A stretch of 64,000 bases of DNA from Callipepla californica brunnescens. Lineage: Eukaryota; Chordata; Aves; Galliformes; Odontophoridae. Positions 46,921 to 60,579 of this stretch are shown piece by piece. Position numbers and translations under genes: made by a program. Position 1 is the first letter of the stretch; every line of letters begins with the position of its first letter. The stretch is from positions 28,377,720 to 28,441,719 of the forward strand of contig JALIRH010000007.1 of NCBI GenBank assembly GCA_023055505.1, in the 5' to 3' direction. The notes below the pieces were generated by a model. The model was given only the letters and a program-made list of their open reading frames with translations, was not told the origin of the DNA and made no database searches.

Positions 46921-49900
46921 CCTTGTTAGAATCAGGAAAAAAAAACCCAAAAACCCATAACCACAGACTTAGGCATTCACTGGAAAGATTTTTAGGGAAG
47001 TTTTGCATATTTCTTGGTAGCGAAGCTTCTTAACATTGTGTCTAATACTCAGATTTTGTGGAGGTACAAATCTGGAACTCAATTTTCTGGATCTTCCTTT
47101 TTTCTCTGATGAATCTAAAAAGAATTAAAATTCACATGTAATTTTTTTTTTGTATTTAAAGTTAGGTTAAGAATAATGCTGTTTGTCACTAATGCATCTA
47201 CATTATGGCAGCAGACGGTGATACCATTCTGTGATGGCAGTTTCTTTCAGATTTGGGGCTGTATGGTAGAAACACAGATGCAGAGACATCTGTGATGTGA
47301 TTTAGAGGATAACCTGCTGTTTCATGAGGCTATAAGTGGCGCAGGATTTGGAGGTTTCTTTGCTTGGCAGGTTTTGCTGATGTTACCATTATTGACTTGT
47401 GGCAAAGATGTAATGAAGAGAAATGGTATGAGTGGGAAAGTAAGTTGGAGTAGAAAACACAGGAAAGAAAAATTATCACTGAGTCAAATAAAGACAGCAG
47501 TGGTTGGTTGCTTGTTTATTTGCTTTTAATATGCTGAGCGGAGGTAAATATTAGAACCTCTCTGAGCTTGGAGATTTTCCCCAAATCTAAAAGGTCTTAT
47601 GAGGAAAAGATGCATCTCTTAGCTTAGGAAGGGTAGGCTGGTGGGCAGAATAGGTTGAAACCACTGCAATAATGGCACAGTCAGTGTCATGATTTATTAG
47701 TCTAAATGGAGATGGTGAAGATAAGAAAAGATCCTACACTGAGAGGTGAGGAATTTTGACTGAACCGTGGGATGCACTTGAAGAGCAGTGGGTTGTGGCC
47801 AGGGACGAGTCCGAAACACAACCGGAATGGTTAGCATTTTAAATGAATTCCAGGGAGCTAAAATTGCAGTAATGAAAGGCAACAAGAAAGGACATATTAA
47901 TGACAAAGAAATGGAGTTTCCTGGTAAGTGTTACTGGGATGAAAAGGCAATAATCTGCAGGTCATGTAGGAGGACTAAGTCAAAGGAAACACATCCTCAA
48001 CATTGGAAAAAGCAGGAAAAATAAGCCAGCAAAGCATGGCTGCTGTATCTGAGCCCAGAGTAGCCAAAGGGGTGCAAGGCTTGAACTGTAACAGTTTGGC
48101 CAGAAGAGCAGGTTGTTTTTGGGCTCTCCTTGCAAAACACCTGGAGTACAAGGTGAGGACTACAAAGTGTAGGGAAGCAGAGAATCGGTAAAGAACTGTG
48201 TCATAAAACCCCCAAAGTGAACAATGCTTCATGAGCAAAGATGTAGAGAAGTTTGAAAAGCCAGACAGCAAAAGATGTCATATACACGCTGAGACATTTT
48301 ACTGCTCCATATCTAGCTAGTAACAAATCTTATGCTTGCACTGTATTTACAGAGACCCTGTACTTAAATAATTTCTATTTTATTAAAAATTAAATTGACC
48401 AAGATATGCCCATATAAGATTTATAATGTTCTCATATGCTTGGAATTTTAGACTCATGAGCCCTTAAAAAGAGGAAAACATCTTGCGTTAAATTTTCTGA
48501 GCAGTAAGAATGTTTCTCATTTTTTCCTCTAGTTTATATTTAAATGTATGTTTCTAAATTTACATGTTCAAAAACTTCATATGAAACCTGTTTGGAATTT
48601 TGATGACTCTTTTTATCACATTTCACTTAATTGCAGCTACTTGTGGGATTGAGGCATCACCCCTGCAGCTATTGGATGTCGAAGGCCAAAAAAAAAAAAA
48701 AATTGCTTGAAACAAAACCGAAGCCACAGTTCTGCTTTTGAGCTGCTGACATTTTCTACATAACACCGAGAGATGTCAGAATACTGGCTGTTAAAGCAGT
48801 CTATGTTTGGAGCCTATTAAGTTGAATTCTGAGAGTGAAGGAAATGTGAAGACTTCTGGAGGGACTGACATATACTGTTACTTGTTTTATTTCAATTCTA
48901 TAGAGAAAAGAAAAAAAAAATTCTCCTACTTTTTTGACCGAGATTTCCTCTTCAAATGTGACAGGTCCCTGAGAGCCTGCAATTTCACTCTTAATTTCTC
49001 TGTGTATTTGAAGCTCCTGCCCTTCTGGTGAAGAAGGGTTGAGAAGAACTACCATCTGAGCCTCCTACTCTCATTACTGCCAGTAGCCACAGCTGACCTG
49101 TCTTCCTCTTTGGCACCAGTAAATCTTTATCGCTACATGTTATGTTGCTAAAAAGATTCAGTCAATAAAGGTGTAGCTCCCCTGAGGTCGTTAGAGTTAC
49201 GCCAGGGTAAAGTTATCTGGAAGGAGGAGGGAGCTCTGTCAGTATTGTTCAGGTCACTTTGATGTCACGTAAAACTGATCTTGGTTTTGCTTCCTGAGCA
49301 CTCAACTTGTCTTCCCATGCAGTAGTAAATTTATGGAAGGAACTGGTTTCCCATGAACTGAATTGTCCCTGGAACTCTTCCCCATGCACAGACAGTCTGG
49401 CAGGATTTCCCTCTAGAGACCTCATTCCACTCAGCCCTTTGCTCCAGCTCCTCAGAGGCGCCATTCATGGATATCCTTCCACACCAAGGAGTCTTCTGTT
49501 TTGTACTAGGCAATGCAGGTCTATCAGCTGCTTCCTTCAAGTTGATCCCAGACATTTTTGTGTCTGCCAGTTTTGGATTATCATTAATGTTGTTCCTGAC
49601 TTCAAAGATAAATGGATGCATTTAAAGACATTTGAACAACTGTCATCTTTGAGCACAAAATATTACAGAACAATTTCTTTTATTCAGTAGTTGGCCAGAG
49701 GCTTCCTGCTGAAGCTCCCAGGAAGCTCAGACTACACTGCTCTTACCATCAATGTTCCCCATTTCCCTGTATCTGCCTTATCTCATAGCACAGTCTTTCA
49801 ATAGCACTGCTGTTGTCAGCCTCAGAGTCAGCTGGGGTGTGTACCAACTTGACTGGGGCTGCTTTAGGACCATAAAGATCCCTTACAAAGCCACTGTAAA

Positions 49901-51609
49901 CTTAGAGGAAGCAACTCAAGCATACAGATTTATGTCAGACAATGCACACTCCGATCTGGAAGGCTAAAATTCAAGCAGAAATAGCCCAGGATGCTGAAAT
50001 CCTTTGCATATGATTGTGTCACTACCACGTGAAATACTTTGCAGATAATTCCTTTGAATTTAGCTTTCCAGTGCTTCTTTTCAGGAGCTAACTGAGCATT
50101 TTACCTCATTTTGGGTCTGTGAGTTATGACTTGCAGCAATGAAGGATGCAGTGGACAGAGGTATATAGCTGCTGGTGGGAGCACTGTGCACCAGATGCAT
50201 GAAGTGCAATGCAAACACTTAGCTTTTCCAGCCCTTTATCTTAACTTAGCCCATAGATGACCAGAGTGCATTACAAATGGCTCACGCCTTAATGTAAGAG
50301 CTCTGGTACTCTGATTAACTAAACCAAGGTCACCATAAAATTCAGTGAAGCATATGTTTCTTCTGTGTGAAAACATAAGTGGCTGAATGTTTTTCAACCA
50401 AAGCAGTAAAATATGACTCTTCCCAAGACCCCACTATTATTATCCTGCATATGAGATAGTCAGGAAAGTAACAGACCTTATCCCCTCTCAAACTGGAATC
50501 GAGCAGGAGGTAGTCCACCAATCTCAGGTCACTTGGAAGGTTCATGTGTAATGTAAATGAAGAATTAGACCTGTCGATTTTATGATGTTAACTGTTTTAA
50601 GTTGGAAGGAAAAAGACTGCCTTGAAAATATCAATAGCTATTCCTGAGGCAATCAGAGAGAAATATGTAAACATCCCAGCCAGCTCTGAACAACTGGTTT
50701 CCAGAGGGAAAAGTATTGCTTACAAACTGCGATGATACCACATAGAGAACAAAAAAAAAAAAAAAAAAAAAAAAAAGGAATTAAACCCCCTAAATTACCT
50801 TCAACAATGCATCAAGGACATAATTGCATCACTTGCCCGGTCCCATCTATTTTTTCCAATCAGATTATTAAATATACACGCCAAGAACCATTAATATTTT
50901 GCACATATAGTTGCTGATTTTATTCAACATTTCAAAAATCCTTAAGCCTGGTGTTTATTTTGATTATTTATCATTTTGCTTGAAGAAGACAGGCACCCAG
51001 AGCTCAGAAAAAGATCAGAGTCCAGCTTCACTCAAGGCTATTTTTTTCTCTTTAATCCTCAGGGACCTGATTGAATTTTTCCCTGTTTGTTATTATTTTA
51101 TATTTATTTCCCACATTCTATTTATTTATTTTGATTTATAAATTATACCGCCACGCTAAAGGCAACTGTTCTCTGCGAATCATTCGTCTTGCGCCTGTGA
51201 CATTTGTGCCAGCCTCGTGTCTGTGTTCTGCTCCCATCTGAGCCCTCAGTCCCAAACTACTTTAGGCCACTGTATTGTTTAATTTTTTCCTCACTTGACT
51301 AAGCAGCCTGAAACCAACCGCATAATATTCTATTTGACATTAAGCCTCATATATACTTTACAGTCTGTGAGTTCTCAGGGGCAATAGCTGTCTTTTAAAA
51401 TTATGTATAGCCGGGCCAGCATAATGGGGCCTCAGGCCTTTGGATGGCTCCCTCAGGCACTGCCACAATACAGCATATATTTCCAACAGCAGAGGAGATG
51501 AACCACCAGGAGAGTGCTGAATTCTCTGTCCCTTGGTAGCTCTGCATCCCTGCTGGAACATGCACTATAGCTAAATATGAGTTCAATGCAGGGGTAAGTG
51601 ATGACATTT
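46921..51609. other. Unique desert
   Basis: No gene or CR1 copy recognised. Low-complexity sequence includes A runs at 48688-48702 and 50751-50776. Open frames of up to 127 codons near 49.3-49.7 kb overlap on both strands. Confidence 0.5.
50751..50776. repeat. Poly(A) run of 26
   Basis: The longest pure A run in the window. I find no recognisable retrocopy upstream. CR1 elements do not end in poly(A), so it is not a CR1 tail. Confidence 0.97.
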
Positions 51610-51680
51610 AAGGGCTTGTGGAGGTCAAAAGAGATGATCCAATAGTCCCTTTCAGCCTTCGATCCATGAATCTATGAATA
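51610..51680 (+). mobile_element. Old CR1-like LINE 3' terminus
   Basis: The tract gagatgatccaatagtccct, then ttcagccttcgatccatgaa and tctatgaata resembles the 3' end of older CR1 families, which have a gatctaatggtcccttctggcct-like tract followed by ATCTATGA repeats. Short and diverged. Confidence 0.7.
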
Positions 51681-53219
51681 CAGATAACAGCAATTAAAAA
51701 GCAGCTCTGTGAACAGATTTCCTCAGCCACTGCTGCAGTGAAACTGTGAGAGTACGGATGGAAATCTTCTTCAGGAGTGCAGTCATGGAACAGCTCTATG
51801 TCCAGTGATGAGGTATCACCTTGGGGAAACGAAACATCTGCCTACGGGGAGGAAAAGATGTCTCTGGAATAATGTCATCTTAGCTGAGCTGGAGGTATGA
51901 AGACTCTATTGCTGATTCCAAAGGGTTGCACAAATAAATGAATAAATTCCCCAAGTGTATTTAGGAGTGAGTAACCAGGAAATTTAACCAGCACGGATGA
52001 ATTTTGAAGACTGGCTGCTGACCCTCCTTTAAATTTCCACCAGTTTTACCATTAGACATTTCTGCTGGCCCTGGGTTCACATTCTAACTCAAAATAAGTT
52101 GCAGATAAAATAAAGTTAAAAAAAAAAAAAAAGGAAATAATTTGCAGGTTTGATCCAGGCAAGACAAAGATGAGGAATCCCAGACAGCCTAGCTATGGAA
52201 AAATGTCTGGGCAAGGCAGAGACTGTGCAATTCTCCCAGATGACAAACAGTTCTTTTGAGATATGGCTGAACCTTACATTGCTTGTGCCCAGATAGGGAT
52301 TCCCTGTGGAGAAGAGCTGGCAGGCCATATGCACCCAGCTGTTAACTTTATGCCCTTGCTACACCTTCACACAGCACTGCTGAATGGCAACAGATCATTC
52401 ACTGCCATGGAAAAAAGGAGCTGCCTTTTGCAACCAGCCTACTTGCTTAACCAGCAGGCATCAGCAGTAATTGGCAACGAGAGCAAAAAATAAACTTTGA
52501 GCAACCTCACCCTCCCACCAAATCTCTTCCCAAACATGTATTGTATTGCAAGCAGATAATATTTCTAGTAATGAAGCAACAAGGCAAATACAGTTCAGTG
52601 CTCTGTAAACACAAATGCACTCAAACCAATATACAAGCACAGGGATAAGATACTCAGAAAAGCACTTCTACAGATGCTTCCCAGTGATGGGGCATACCTG
52701 CCAACACAAAAACCAGGACTTTCCAAAAATTGCTTTATAATGCAAGAAGGTTGAAAGCTGTGGTTATGGCTTTCCAAAATGAGTGATGCTCTGGTCCAAG
52801 TGGCAACTGGTAAGGCTAGAAATGTGAGTTTTCTGGCTGGTGGACCTGAGCTTTGCCTTAACTCCAAAATGACCAAGCAACAGTTCTTCTTCACTTCCCA
52901 TGCTCTGCTCTGTATTGGCACACACATATTCCTAATTCTCTGCCATGATTTCATGAAAAATTATTTGATTTTCACCCACACATTTTTGCAAGGCCTGGCT
53001 TGTTTCTCCTACCGCAATGTGACACCTTCCTGACAGCTCTCTGTCCACGCCAGTGTTGCTGCTGCTTGGAGGAGCCGATGACGATAAAGAGCCTGGGTAA
53101 CCTCGGGCTGCCCTGAGCAACCGTAAGCCTGCATGACTCTCATGAGAGCCAATCAGCTCCAGACATCTCACAAGTGCTGGCAAAATTGAATTTTGCTGCA
53201 AAAGAGCAAAGCCAGGCAC
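51681..53219. other. Unique desert
   Basis: No gene or named repeat. There is an A run at 52118-52132. Confidence 0.5.
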
Positions 53220-53494
53220 AGGGCTACGGAGAGCTGGGCTTTCTGCCTCTGCCATGGCAGAGGACTTGGGGCAGTGGTGGGGATCGGGCTGATGGCAGTG
53301 GTATGGGGGAAGCCCTCAGGTCTTTGCTGCCGCCACCACCACCAAACCCAGAGCCCCACAGGCTCCTGCTGCTCCACTAGCACCAGGCCGGCTCCCCCAG
53401 TGACAGGCGGCTGCAAAGCTGAGCTCTCTGGTTTCACCAGCAGTCTGTTGCCATAGGCAACTGCCTATTTTGCCTATACCTAGAGCCGGCCCTG
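53220..53494 (-). mobile_element. Possible hAT-type DNA transposon remnant
   Basis: On the minus strand, from 53494, the sequence starts cagggccggctctaggtata followed by ggcaaaataggcagttgcct, which resembles the terminal repeat of vertebrate hAT elements (cagggccggc type). The other end may be cagggctacgg at 53219-53229, but no 8-bp target duplication is visible. Inside are a perfect 18-bp palindrome (53246-53263) and a short inverted repeat ataggca/tgcctat. No transposase is encoded; if real it is a non-autonomous or truncated copy. Confidence 0.4.
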
Positions 53495-54479
53495 TGCAAT
53501 ACACGCAGCAGGATTGCTATGATGAGATTAGCACTCTTTATTATACTATCCCTGCTCTTATCACCAACCCCAGCTCTCTCAAATTCAAGATAAGGAAATT
53601 TTCTTCATGTAGTCACCATGGTCTCAAACAGCACTTTAGAGAGAAGCAGTGAACACCACGGTATTCACATTTACATGGGAAAATGTAGGGAGCCATTGCT
53701 ATTCTTGTTCTCAGGTCCTCTGAACCATTCAGTGTCCCAGCTCTGGTCTGGTTGCTTATCAGTTATACCAGATTGAGTAGCTTGAGGGTGTCCTCTGCAC
53801 CAGGCTAATACCAGTATAGGACCACAGCACCGTAATCCCCTCAATGGTAGCCCATAATCTTCATAATTTGTTAAAAGAAAAAAATATCCCTCTTCTGATC
53901 CTTTAGAAACACACACAGGAATAACCTGCTTCTTAAGCCAGCTTTAGCCCATGCAGCCGGTTCAGCAGCTGGTGCAGAGAGCAGCATCTGGTAAGCAGAC
54001 CTGTTAGCTGACAGGAATGGAAGACATCTCTGAAAGAGGTGTGAGTCTCACTGAAAGCCAAAACAGGTCTTAGTCTCTACAGAAATCAGCCACACAAACA
54101 GATTACCAGCCTTGAACAAGTCACCATACACCAGCTGAGCAGCTCAGCTGCAGGTCTGGGACTAACGAAGCACCACCAAAGAAAATGGAGTGAGCTCCAA
54201 ATTGGAAACAGTGAGCCTGAACCCTTTCTTGCATGCTTTCCACTTTGATTCTTAATTCTTTACAGAAACAACTTGTTGATTCTGGAAAATACCTCACTGG
54301 ATGTAGCCCAGACTGTAAAAGATACTGTTGCGTAACCAAGGTTAGGCATCTAATTCTCCTGAAAACCAGAGGCTTTAGATCCTTCAGCATATATGTAGCT
54401 CAAAAAGTATGAGCCTCAGAATGAGTTTTGTAGAGAGACGTTTATGTAATGTGAAATCCTGCTGTACAAAACAACAAAT
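53495..54479. other. Unique desert
   Basis: No gene or repeat recognised. Confidence 0.5.
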
Positions 54480-54740
54480 ATGGGCCTAAAGTGACCTGAC
54501 ACTGACCTTTTTAATAATAGAAAATCATCAAAATAAACAAAGCACAATGCAAATGTCGATGATTTGGTTACAGTAGATTTGATCAAATAGAACAGACAAT
54601 CTAATTAACCAGTGATTAGATTAAGTAGAAGTCTCTGTATTGAGTGATGGATAATTAACTGGAATTGTATTTACTTATTTTTATTGTACTGCAGAACAAG
54701 GCACATCTTTGCCTTTCTTTCCTTTCACTGCAGCCTTTTA
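54480..54740. promoter_or_regulatory. Candidate conserved non-coding element
   Basis: AT-rich, repeat-free and without an open frame. It contains the inverted repeat AATCTAAT/ATTAGATT with a 9-bp spacer at 54598-54622 and several TAATTAA cores. Suggestive of homeodomain sites only. Confidence 0.2.
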
Positions 54741-57700
54741 ATTAAACAAAATTATTCTGAATGTTCTACACAGATTCTAAGTCTCTAAGTAAACACAAAG
54801 TTGGAATGACAAAGGCAGCCCTATACTGAGATTTAGTTGTAGATCAATACTGCTTGGATAAATCTCATCCGACTGAGCAGCTACAAGCCTGGACTTTCAG
54901 AGCTGCTTGGCATTTATAGCGCCAACTGAGTGGAATGGGAGCTGCAGGTGCTCAGCCCTTTGGAGAACCATGCCCTTATTGTTCAAATGTAATTTATGCT
55001 TGAGAGCAAACAAACAAACATGTTCAAGGCAGCTCCTAATTTCTGCACCTGAGCCGACCAAGGTTTATTTTTATCGAGGCAAATGCACATAAGAGAAAAG
55101 TGCACAGCTGATCAGCATCAAAGGCAGAAATGTATCTTGCTCTTTGAAATCCTTATCAGAATATGATGTGGTGACTTTTAAGTGTAGGCTAGGGAAGAGA
55201 CAGTCTATTAAAATGATTTAATTCCCTCCTTTTAAAAGCTGTATTCTGGAAGATTGGTTTGGCTCCCCATTACCACCAGGAAAACCCTGTACTATTGAAG
55301 AAGCCCTTTTAATAACACAGCTTGTCAAATGTTAGATGTCGTTTTAATTTTTGAAGTATTTTATTAATTGCATGTATGCCAGAGGCTCTGTATTGTCCTA
55401 TAAAAACTCTGTCACAGCACAGTCACCAAGTTCACCTTACACGTGGGACATGTACTCACACACTCCTCTGTTCAGAATACGTAACAGCTGATTTGATGAA
55501 ATATGTGCTGGCAAAATTTTTCCCCTAGCTGTCTGTCTGTCTGTCTAGACGCTGTTACTGCTCTCATTACCATGGTATCTCAGTGCATCCAGACCCATGG
55601 ATATCTGAGGAGGAGTTAATAAGCATTCGCTCTTGCTAGGTCTCTTCAGAGGATGCTTCTGCCAAACTGCAGGGGACAGCAGACGAAAACAGCATGATTC
55701 CTGAATGTGATGAGCTGCCTGAAGTACAGGCTAGCAGGACAGTGCGGGAGCTCTGGCATCTATTTAGCAGTGCTTTGCTATCTGCCTCTGGCCAGGTGGA
55801 AGGGCATTTGTGTGTTGGCTTATAAACAGTCATGTTCAGAGAAGAGCAGAGCTACAGCTACTGCAAGCTCTGTGCTAACTAGGATGCCAAGGAACACCAT
55901 GTGGAGGCGGGTGGATTCTGGATGAGAGAGTGGGTAAACAGAAGGACTCAAGTGCCAGGGGTAGCCTTGGGGGCATTCCCTTAAGGAACAAACAGCAGCT
56001 GATTATTGATAACAGCTAGAATGTAAGGCCTCAATGTGACCATTGTGACCTGGTCTAAGGTAATAGCTAGGTTTGGAAAAGAAAGACATGGCTAACAGGT
56101 TATGTGCATGCCTGTGGGCTGTTTTATTTTAAGGCTACATCTTTGATCCTGAAAACTAAGAGTCCATGAATTTACCCATTTACTTAAAAAGTCTCTTTTT
56201 ATGATGCAGACTTTGTCTTCAATGATCTTGAGAGCAAGTTAGAAATAAAACTGCAACCTTTTTAGTACTGTCAGTGCTCAGGGTTTGTATCCTGATGTTC
56301 TCAGTGTTATGAAGAAAACACTTCCTGTCCTGCACATGAGTAGGCTTCCAACTGTTGGACTTGCAGTTAACATTTGAGCAATCACTCTGACCAAAAGGGG
56401 CACCACAGTGGACCAAAATGTATCCTTGGTCCATACAGATGAAGTAGGTCATTTTAGCAGTCATTCTCTGTTTTCAGTCTCCCTCTCTTCCCATGGAGCT
56501 CCCAAGCCTCTAACCTTTCTCATTAAAGTCTTCAGAGTGTTAGGATGATGAATGGGACTACGTGAGAAAGTCTAAGAATATATGTGAGTTCTCTGATATT
56601 TCTGGCATAAAATCTTTAACAGGTATTGTTGAAAAGGCTGAGTGTCAAGAAGGCAGGTATACCTCCTAAATGACATGAACAGAATCACATCATTGGGAAA
56701 TTTTACATTTTGTTCTGCATCTATTCTGTGTGATTAACAGAATTCAGCAGGCTGCCGTGCACAAGCAGAAGTATCAGTTCAATTCTTTGTCTTTCTCTAG
56801 ACACTGCTGAGGCAAAGAATTACATATGAGCCACAGGACTTGGGAGTGTTTGCCAGTATCCAGGAGCCTAGGTGCATCCTAGGCTGTGTCTTCTCCTCTC
56901 CTACTCCTTCCTCCTCGTGTTCATTTCTGGAAGCCAGATGTTAAGATGTAGGCAAGAGGTGTTTGCTGCCAGTGAGGAAGGAGTTGTAGAAGAGAAAGGA
57001 AAGTTACTCCAGTTTTGTTTGGAGGAAAGAACAGGTAAGAATACCGTATCTCCTGATAAATGACACAGAAGATGAATAGGAGAAGCAGTACCTAGTTTTT
57101 CTGCTCAGTTGTGATATATGCAGACACCAGCCTAGGAACTGTTAGGGAACTCTAATGAATCTCTCTGAGTTGTGTCTATGGTGCTGATTACCACTGTTCC
57201 CGCAGAAGCCACTTGTATTTGTGATTTGGAGATGTTTTCAGCAGGCAGTGAAATATTAGCCTCTATTTAAAAAATGTACTGCATAATTGCAGAAGATAGC
57301 ATGTTCCTGTTCTAATTAGAAATGAATAACTAATACCTGAGGAAGCCTTGTGTAGCATCTGTAGGTAAATACTGCTCTTTTTAAAGGAATCTGTGCATAT
57401 AAAAAATGCATAATAAGCTTGTGAATAGTACAGTTTAGATACTGAAGTAAAAGAATCACTATTCCGTGGAGAAATCTAACCAGACTTTGCGATGTTTTTC
57501 TTAAAGAGATGCAAAATATATTGCTAGTAAATTGTGCTCATCTTAATTGCTTATATATCAATAGGGTTAGAAGAACACTTTCTTCTTATGAAAAGTTTGT
57601 CTCCAGCACTTCATGGCACATTCACAAAAACAACTAGATATGGCAGTGCTTCTCTTTCCACAAATGTCTGTCATCGAACATTAACTGTGCTTGAAGCCAT

Positions 57701-60100
57701 TCTTCAATACTGGGCACAACTAGCTTGACCCGTACACATCCACTCTTAAAACCCCTGAACATCATGACTGTAGCAACCTGGGAATGGGAGTGTTCCCAGT
57801 AATCATCTCAGTTAGCTCACTGTTAGTGCTGAGATGTGCCCAAACTGCTGGGATATGACAGGAGAATGTAGCCTCTATTCAACATGTACACAGCCATCTG
57901 GCATGTATACAGCCAGACAGCAGGTGGGCAGGTCTTCTGATATTCTGTATGTTGAAGATGTGTCTAAATCCTTACTCTTGTAGATTCCATCTTTAACTGA
58001 AACAAAGCTCCCATTTCTTCCCATACTAGAAATCACAACATCTACTCATTTTATCTACACTGTGGTAATGTTAGGTCTCTACAGAAAGTGCTCATGAACC
58101 AAGTAATGAACTTCAAATCAACTGAAAAATTACCACTGAATCGTGAATAGAACTAGATTCAGAACCAGTTTGTCAGCTTAATTTCATTCCTGCATTTGGA
58201 GAGGTATTAATAGGACTATAAGGGCTAAGTTCAGGGCTTTGATCAAGCAAAAGCAACTCTTCTCTCTAGTCAGAACTGCATCTGCCATTCAGAGTCTGAT
58301 TCTGACCTCAAATATTTGTACACCATGTTTTCAGTGCCTTCTTTGCGTAAATGTACAATGCTGAAAGACATCTGAACAAACTTATCTTATAGAAAGGAAT
58401 AGAAATATATACAGGGTAAGGCTTCAGGCTTGAAAACAACAGGAATACCTGAAAAACCCTCTGTTCTGCTATTGATCCAAAGGAGTGCTGGAAACATTAC
58501 TATGGCAACAATTCTTACCCAGTGGAAGAAGTATGCCATTATCTGTGCATAGGAAAAAAAGAAGAGGGGGTGTTTTTCAGAGCTGTTGCCTACCTCCCCC
58601 AGACCACTACAGAAGTGCTGACCTTTGGGCATGAGCTCCTGCTGCAGGAGCTTTCAGTGAGATATGACCTACAGAATTATTTATTGGCCCATGCACAGAG
58701 AATAAAGCAACTGCACTGAGTAAAAGAGTCCTGACACAGAAAACAGCACTGCATGGAACTCCTGTTTTCTAAGAGTATCAAACATCTTCCTTACAATGTT
58801 AACAAGCTGAGTTCTCATTGTGAATAAAGGAGATAAGAGTGCTCCGGCTCACTGTGTTGTTCGTGCCATGTGGTTGGACGCCACTTGAACCTTTCACAAG
58901 TACAGTTATTAACTCAGAAAACTAATGAGCATCTAATTTTGCCACGTTCTTATTGAGAATGAGTTCATGCTAAAGTACAAATCTGCTGGTGTTTGGTAAT
59001 GGCATTATGTGGCCTATTAATTAGTATCTAGAATAATAAAGCCAGCAAGAAACTGTTTCATATTATATGGCTAAATTGAAAGTCCACATCCCAGGTAGCC
59101 TGAAGGCAGAACTGAGAGCTAATCACATTCCAGGTGTTTGTGACACTTACAGAAGCTGTCCTCAGCTCCTACCTGCATCTCTCATTCCCTGCTTTACATA
59201 TGAGTAATTTAAAGGAGAATTGTGACTCTGCTCACTGTCCCTGACTCGGGGGAAGGGGGTGACATTGGCTACAAGTCCAGGCAGACTGTTCTTCCTGTAA
59301 ATGGCTGAGAAAAACGGTTGTGTGGGAGATGGTGTCAAACTAGGAGAGAAAAGGAGCAGCCTGGAAGAAAGCTTCCAAACACACACTCCCACTGCAGCGA
59401 CGGTTTATGGCTGTCCTGAGGCTGGGGAGAAGAACAAGCAGCTGCAAACTCTTTCCAAGCTGTTTGTTTGCCAGGCTTCTCTCTGGGCAGCCTGTGGCAC
59501 AGCCAGCTGTGAGAGCAATGCGAGTAGGTGTAACAGCTCTGCCCACTCGGTGCTCAATGCTGCTCCAGAGACACAGTACAGCAGAAGCCAAGTGCATCTT
59601 GCCCATTTCTATTGCTAATGTTACCCTTTTATTTTTCAGAACAGAAAAGTACAAAGAGTTATAAAGTAAGAGGGTGAACCTGAGCAGAAGATAAGCTTTA
59701 GAAAGAGGCTGAGATCAAGTACATGAAGGAATGGAAAAGACATTTGTACTAATACACAAAATATACAAAATGTCATCTGGGTGTTTATCATGTCTCTGCT
59801 GAAAAACTGAGTTCCTGATTATTCTGTAGAGATAATAAAGACCTATTTCTTGCAGAGAGGTATATATCTCTGCTGGCCCTGGTAATTATTCCTCTTTCAT
59901 TTATAGTAGATTTTTCCTGCATCCCATCGCAAGCACAAGGTGCCACAAGGTATGCATGCATCACTGTATGCATAGGTACATACAGACATACATACGAAAG
60001 CATGTAGAAAATGTCTCATTGAAAGAAAAACTAGAATTGGATGCACACTTGTACTTACTCTCTCAGTCATTTTCCCTTCCCTAGAGGCAGCTCTTTTTAA
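54741..60100. other. Unique desert upstream of SPACA1
   Basis: No gene, CR1 copy or RNA gene recognised. A short (TGTC)n run lies at 55530-55547. Confidence 0.5.
55530..55547. repeat. (TGTC)n short microsatellite
   Basis: About four TGTC units in a row, directly visible. Confidence 0.8.
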
Positions 60101-60579
60101 TATTGCCTTTGTTTTCCAGTTCTAGGTGACTTTGGGTCCTGAACATATAGAAACAGGAGCTATTATTATCACTATTATTTTAACAACATTGACTCTGACA
60201 GCTTCATGAAGTTTATTGAATGAGCAATGGTTCATTTCCCATCAGAAAGCATTTTCACACTTCTCCAACTTCCTCTGCGTTCAATGGTGCAATATCTGAG
60301 GGCGTACCAAGTACTTCATAAAAGCAATAACCTTTCCCTTCCACCCTTTTGGAAAACAGATTCATTAGTTTCAGGAATTTTCTTCCATGTCTTCTATGGG
60401 AAGAAATGACTACGGAAAGGTTAAGTCAGAGGGGTTAAACGCACAGTCTGGAATGAAGTGAAGCCTCTGCTCCTTTCCAGCTCCTCTGAAAGAGGGTTTC
60501 ACACCGCTCAGGTCCAGCCCTGCACTTGAAAGCATCCCTACTGAATGCATTTTGTTTCGTGGGCTTTGGAGAAGAACGG

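Noticed and set aside
58522..58719. 65-codon + frame ending near 58719
   Set aside because: No splice sites, no recognised family and overlapping frames on the other strand. It looks like a chance opening.
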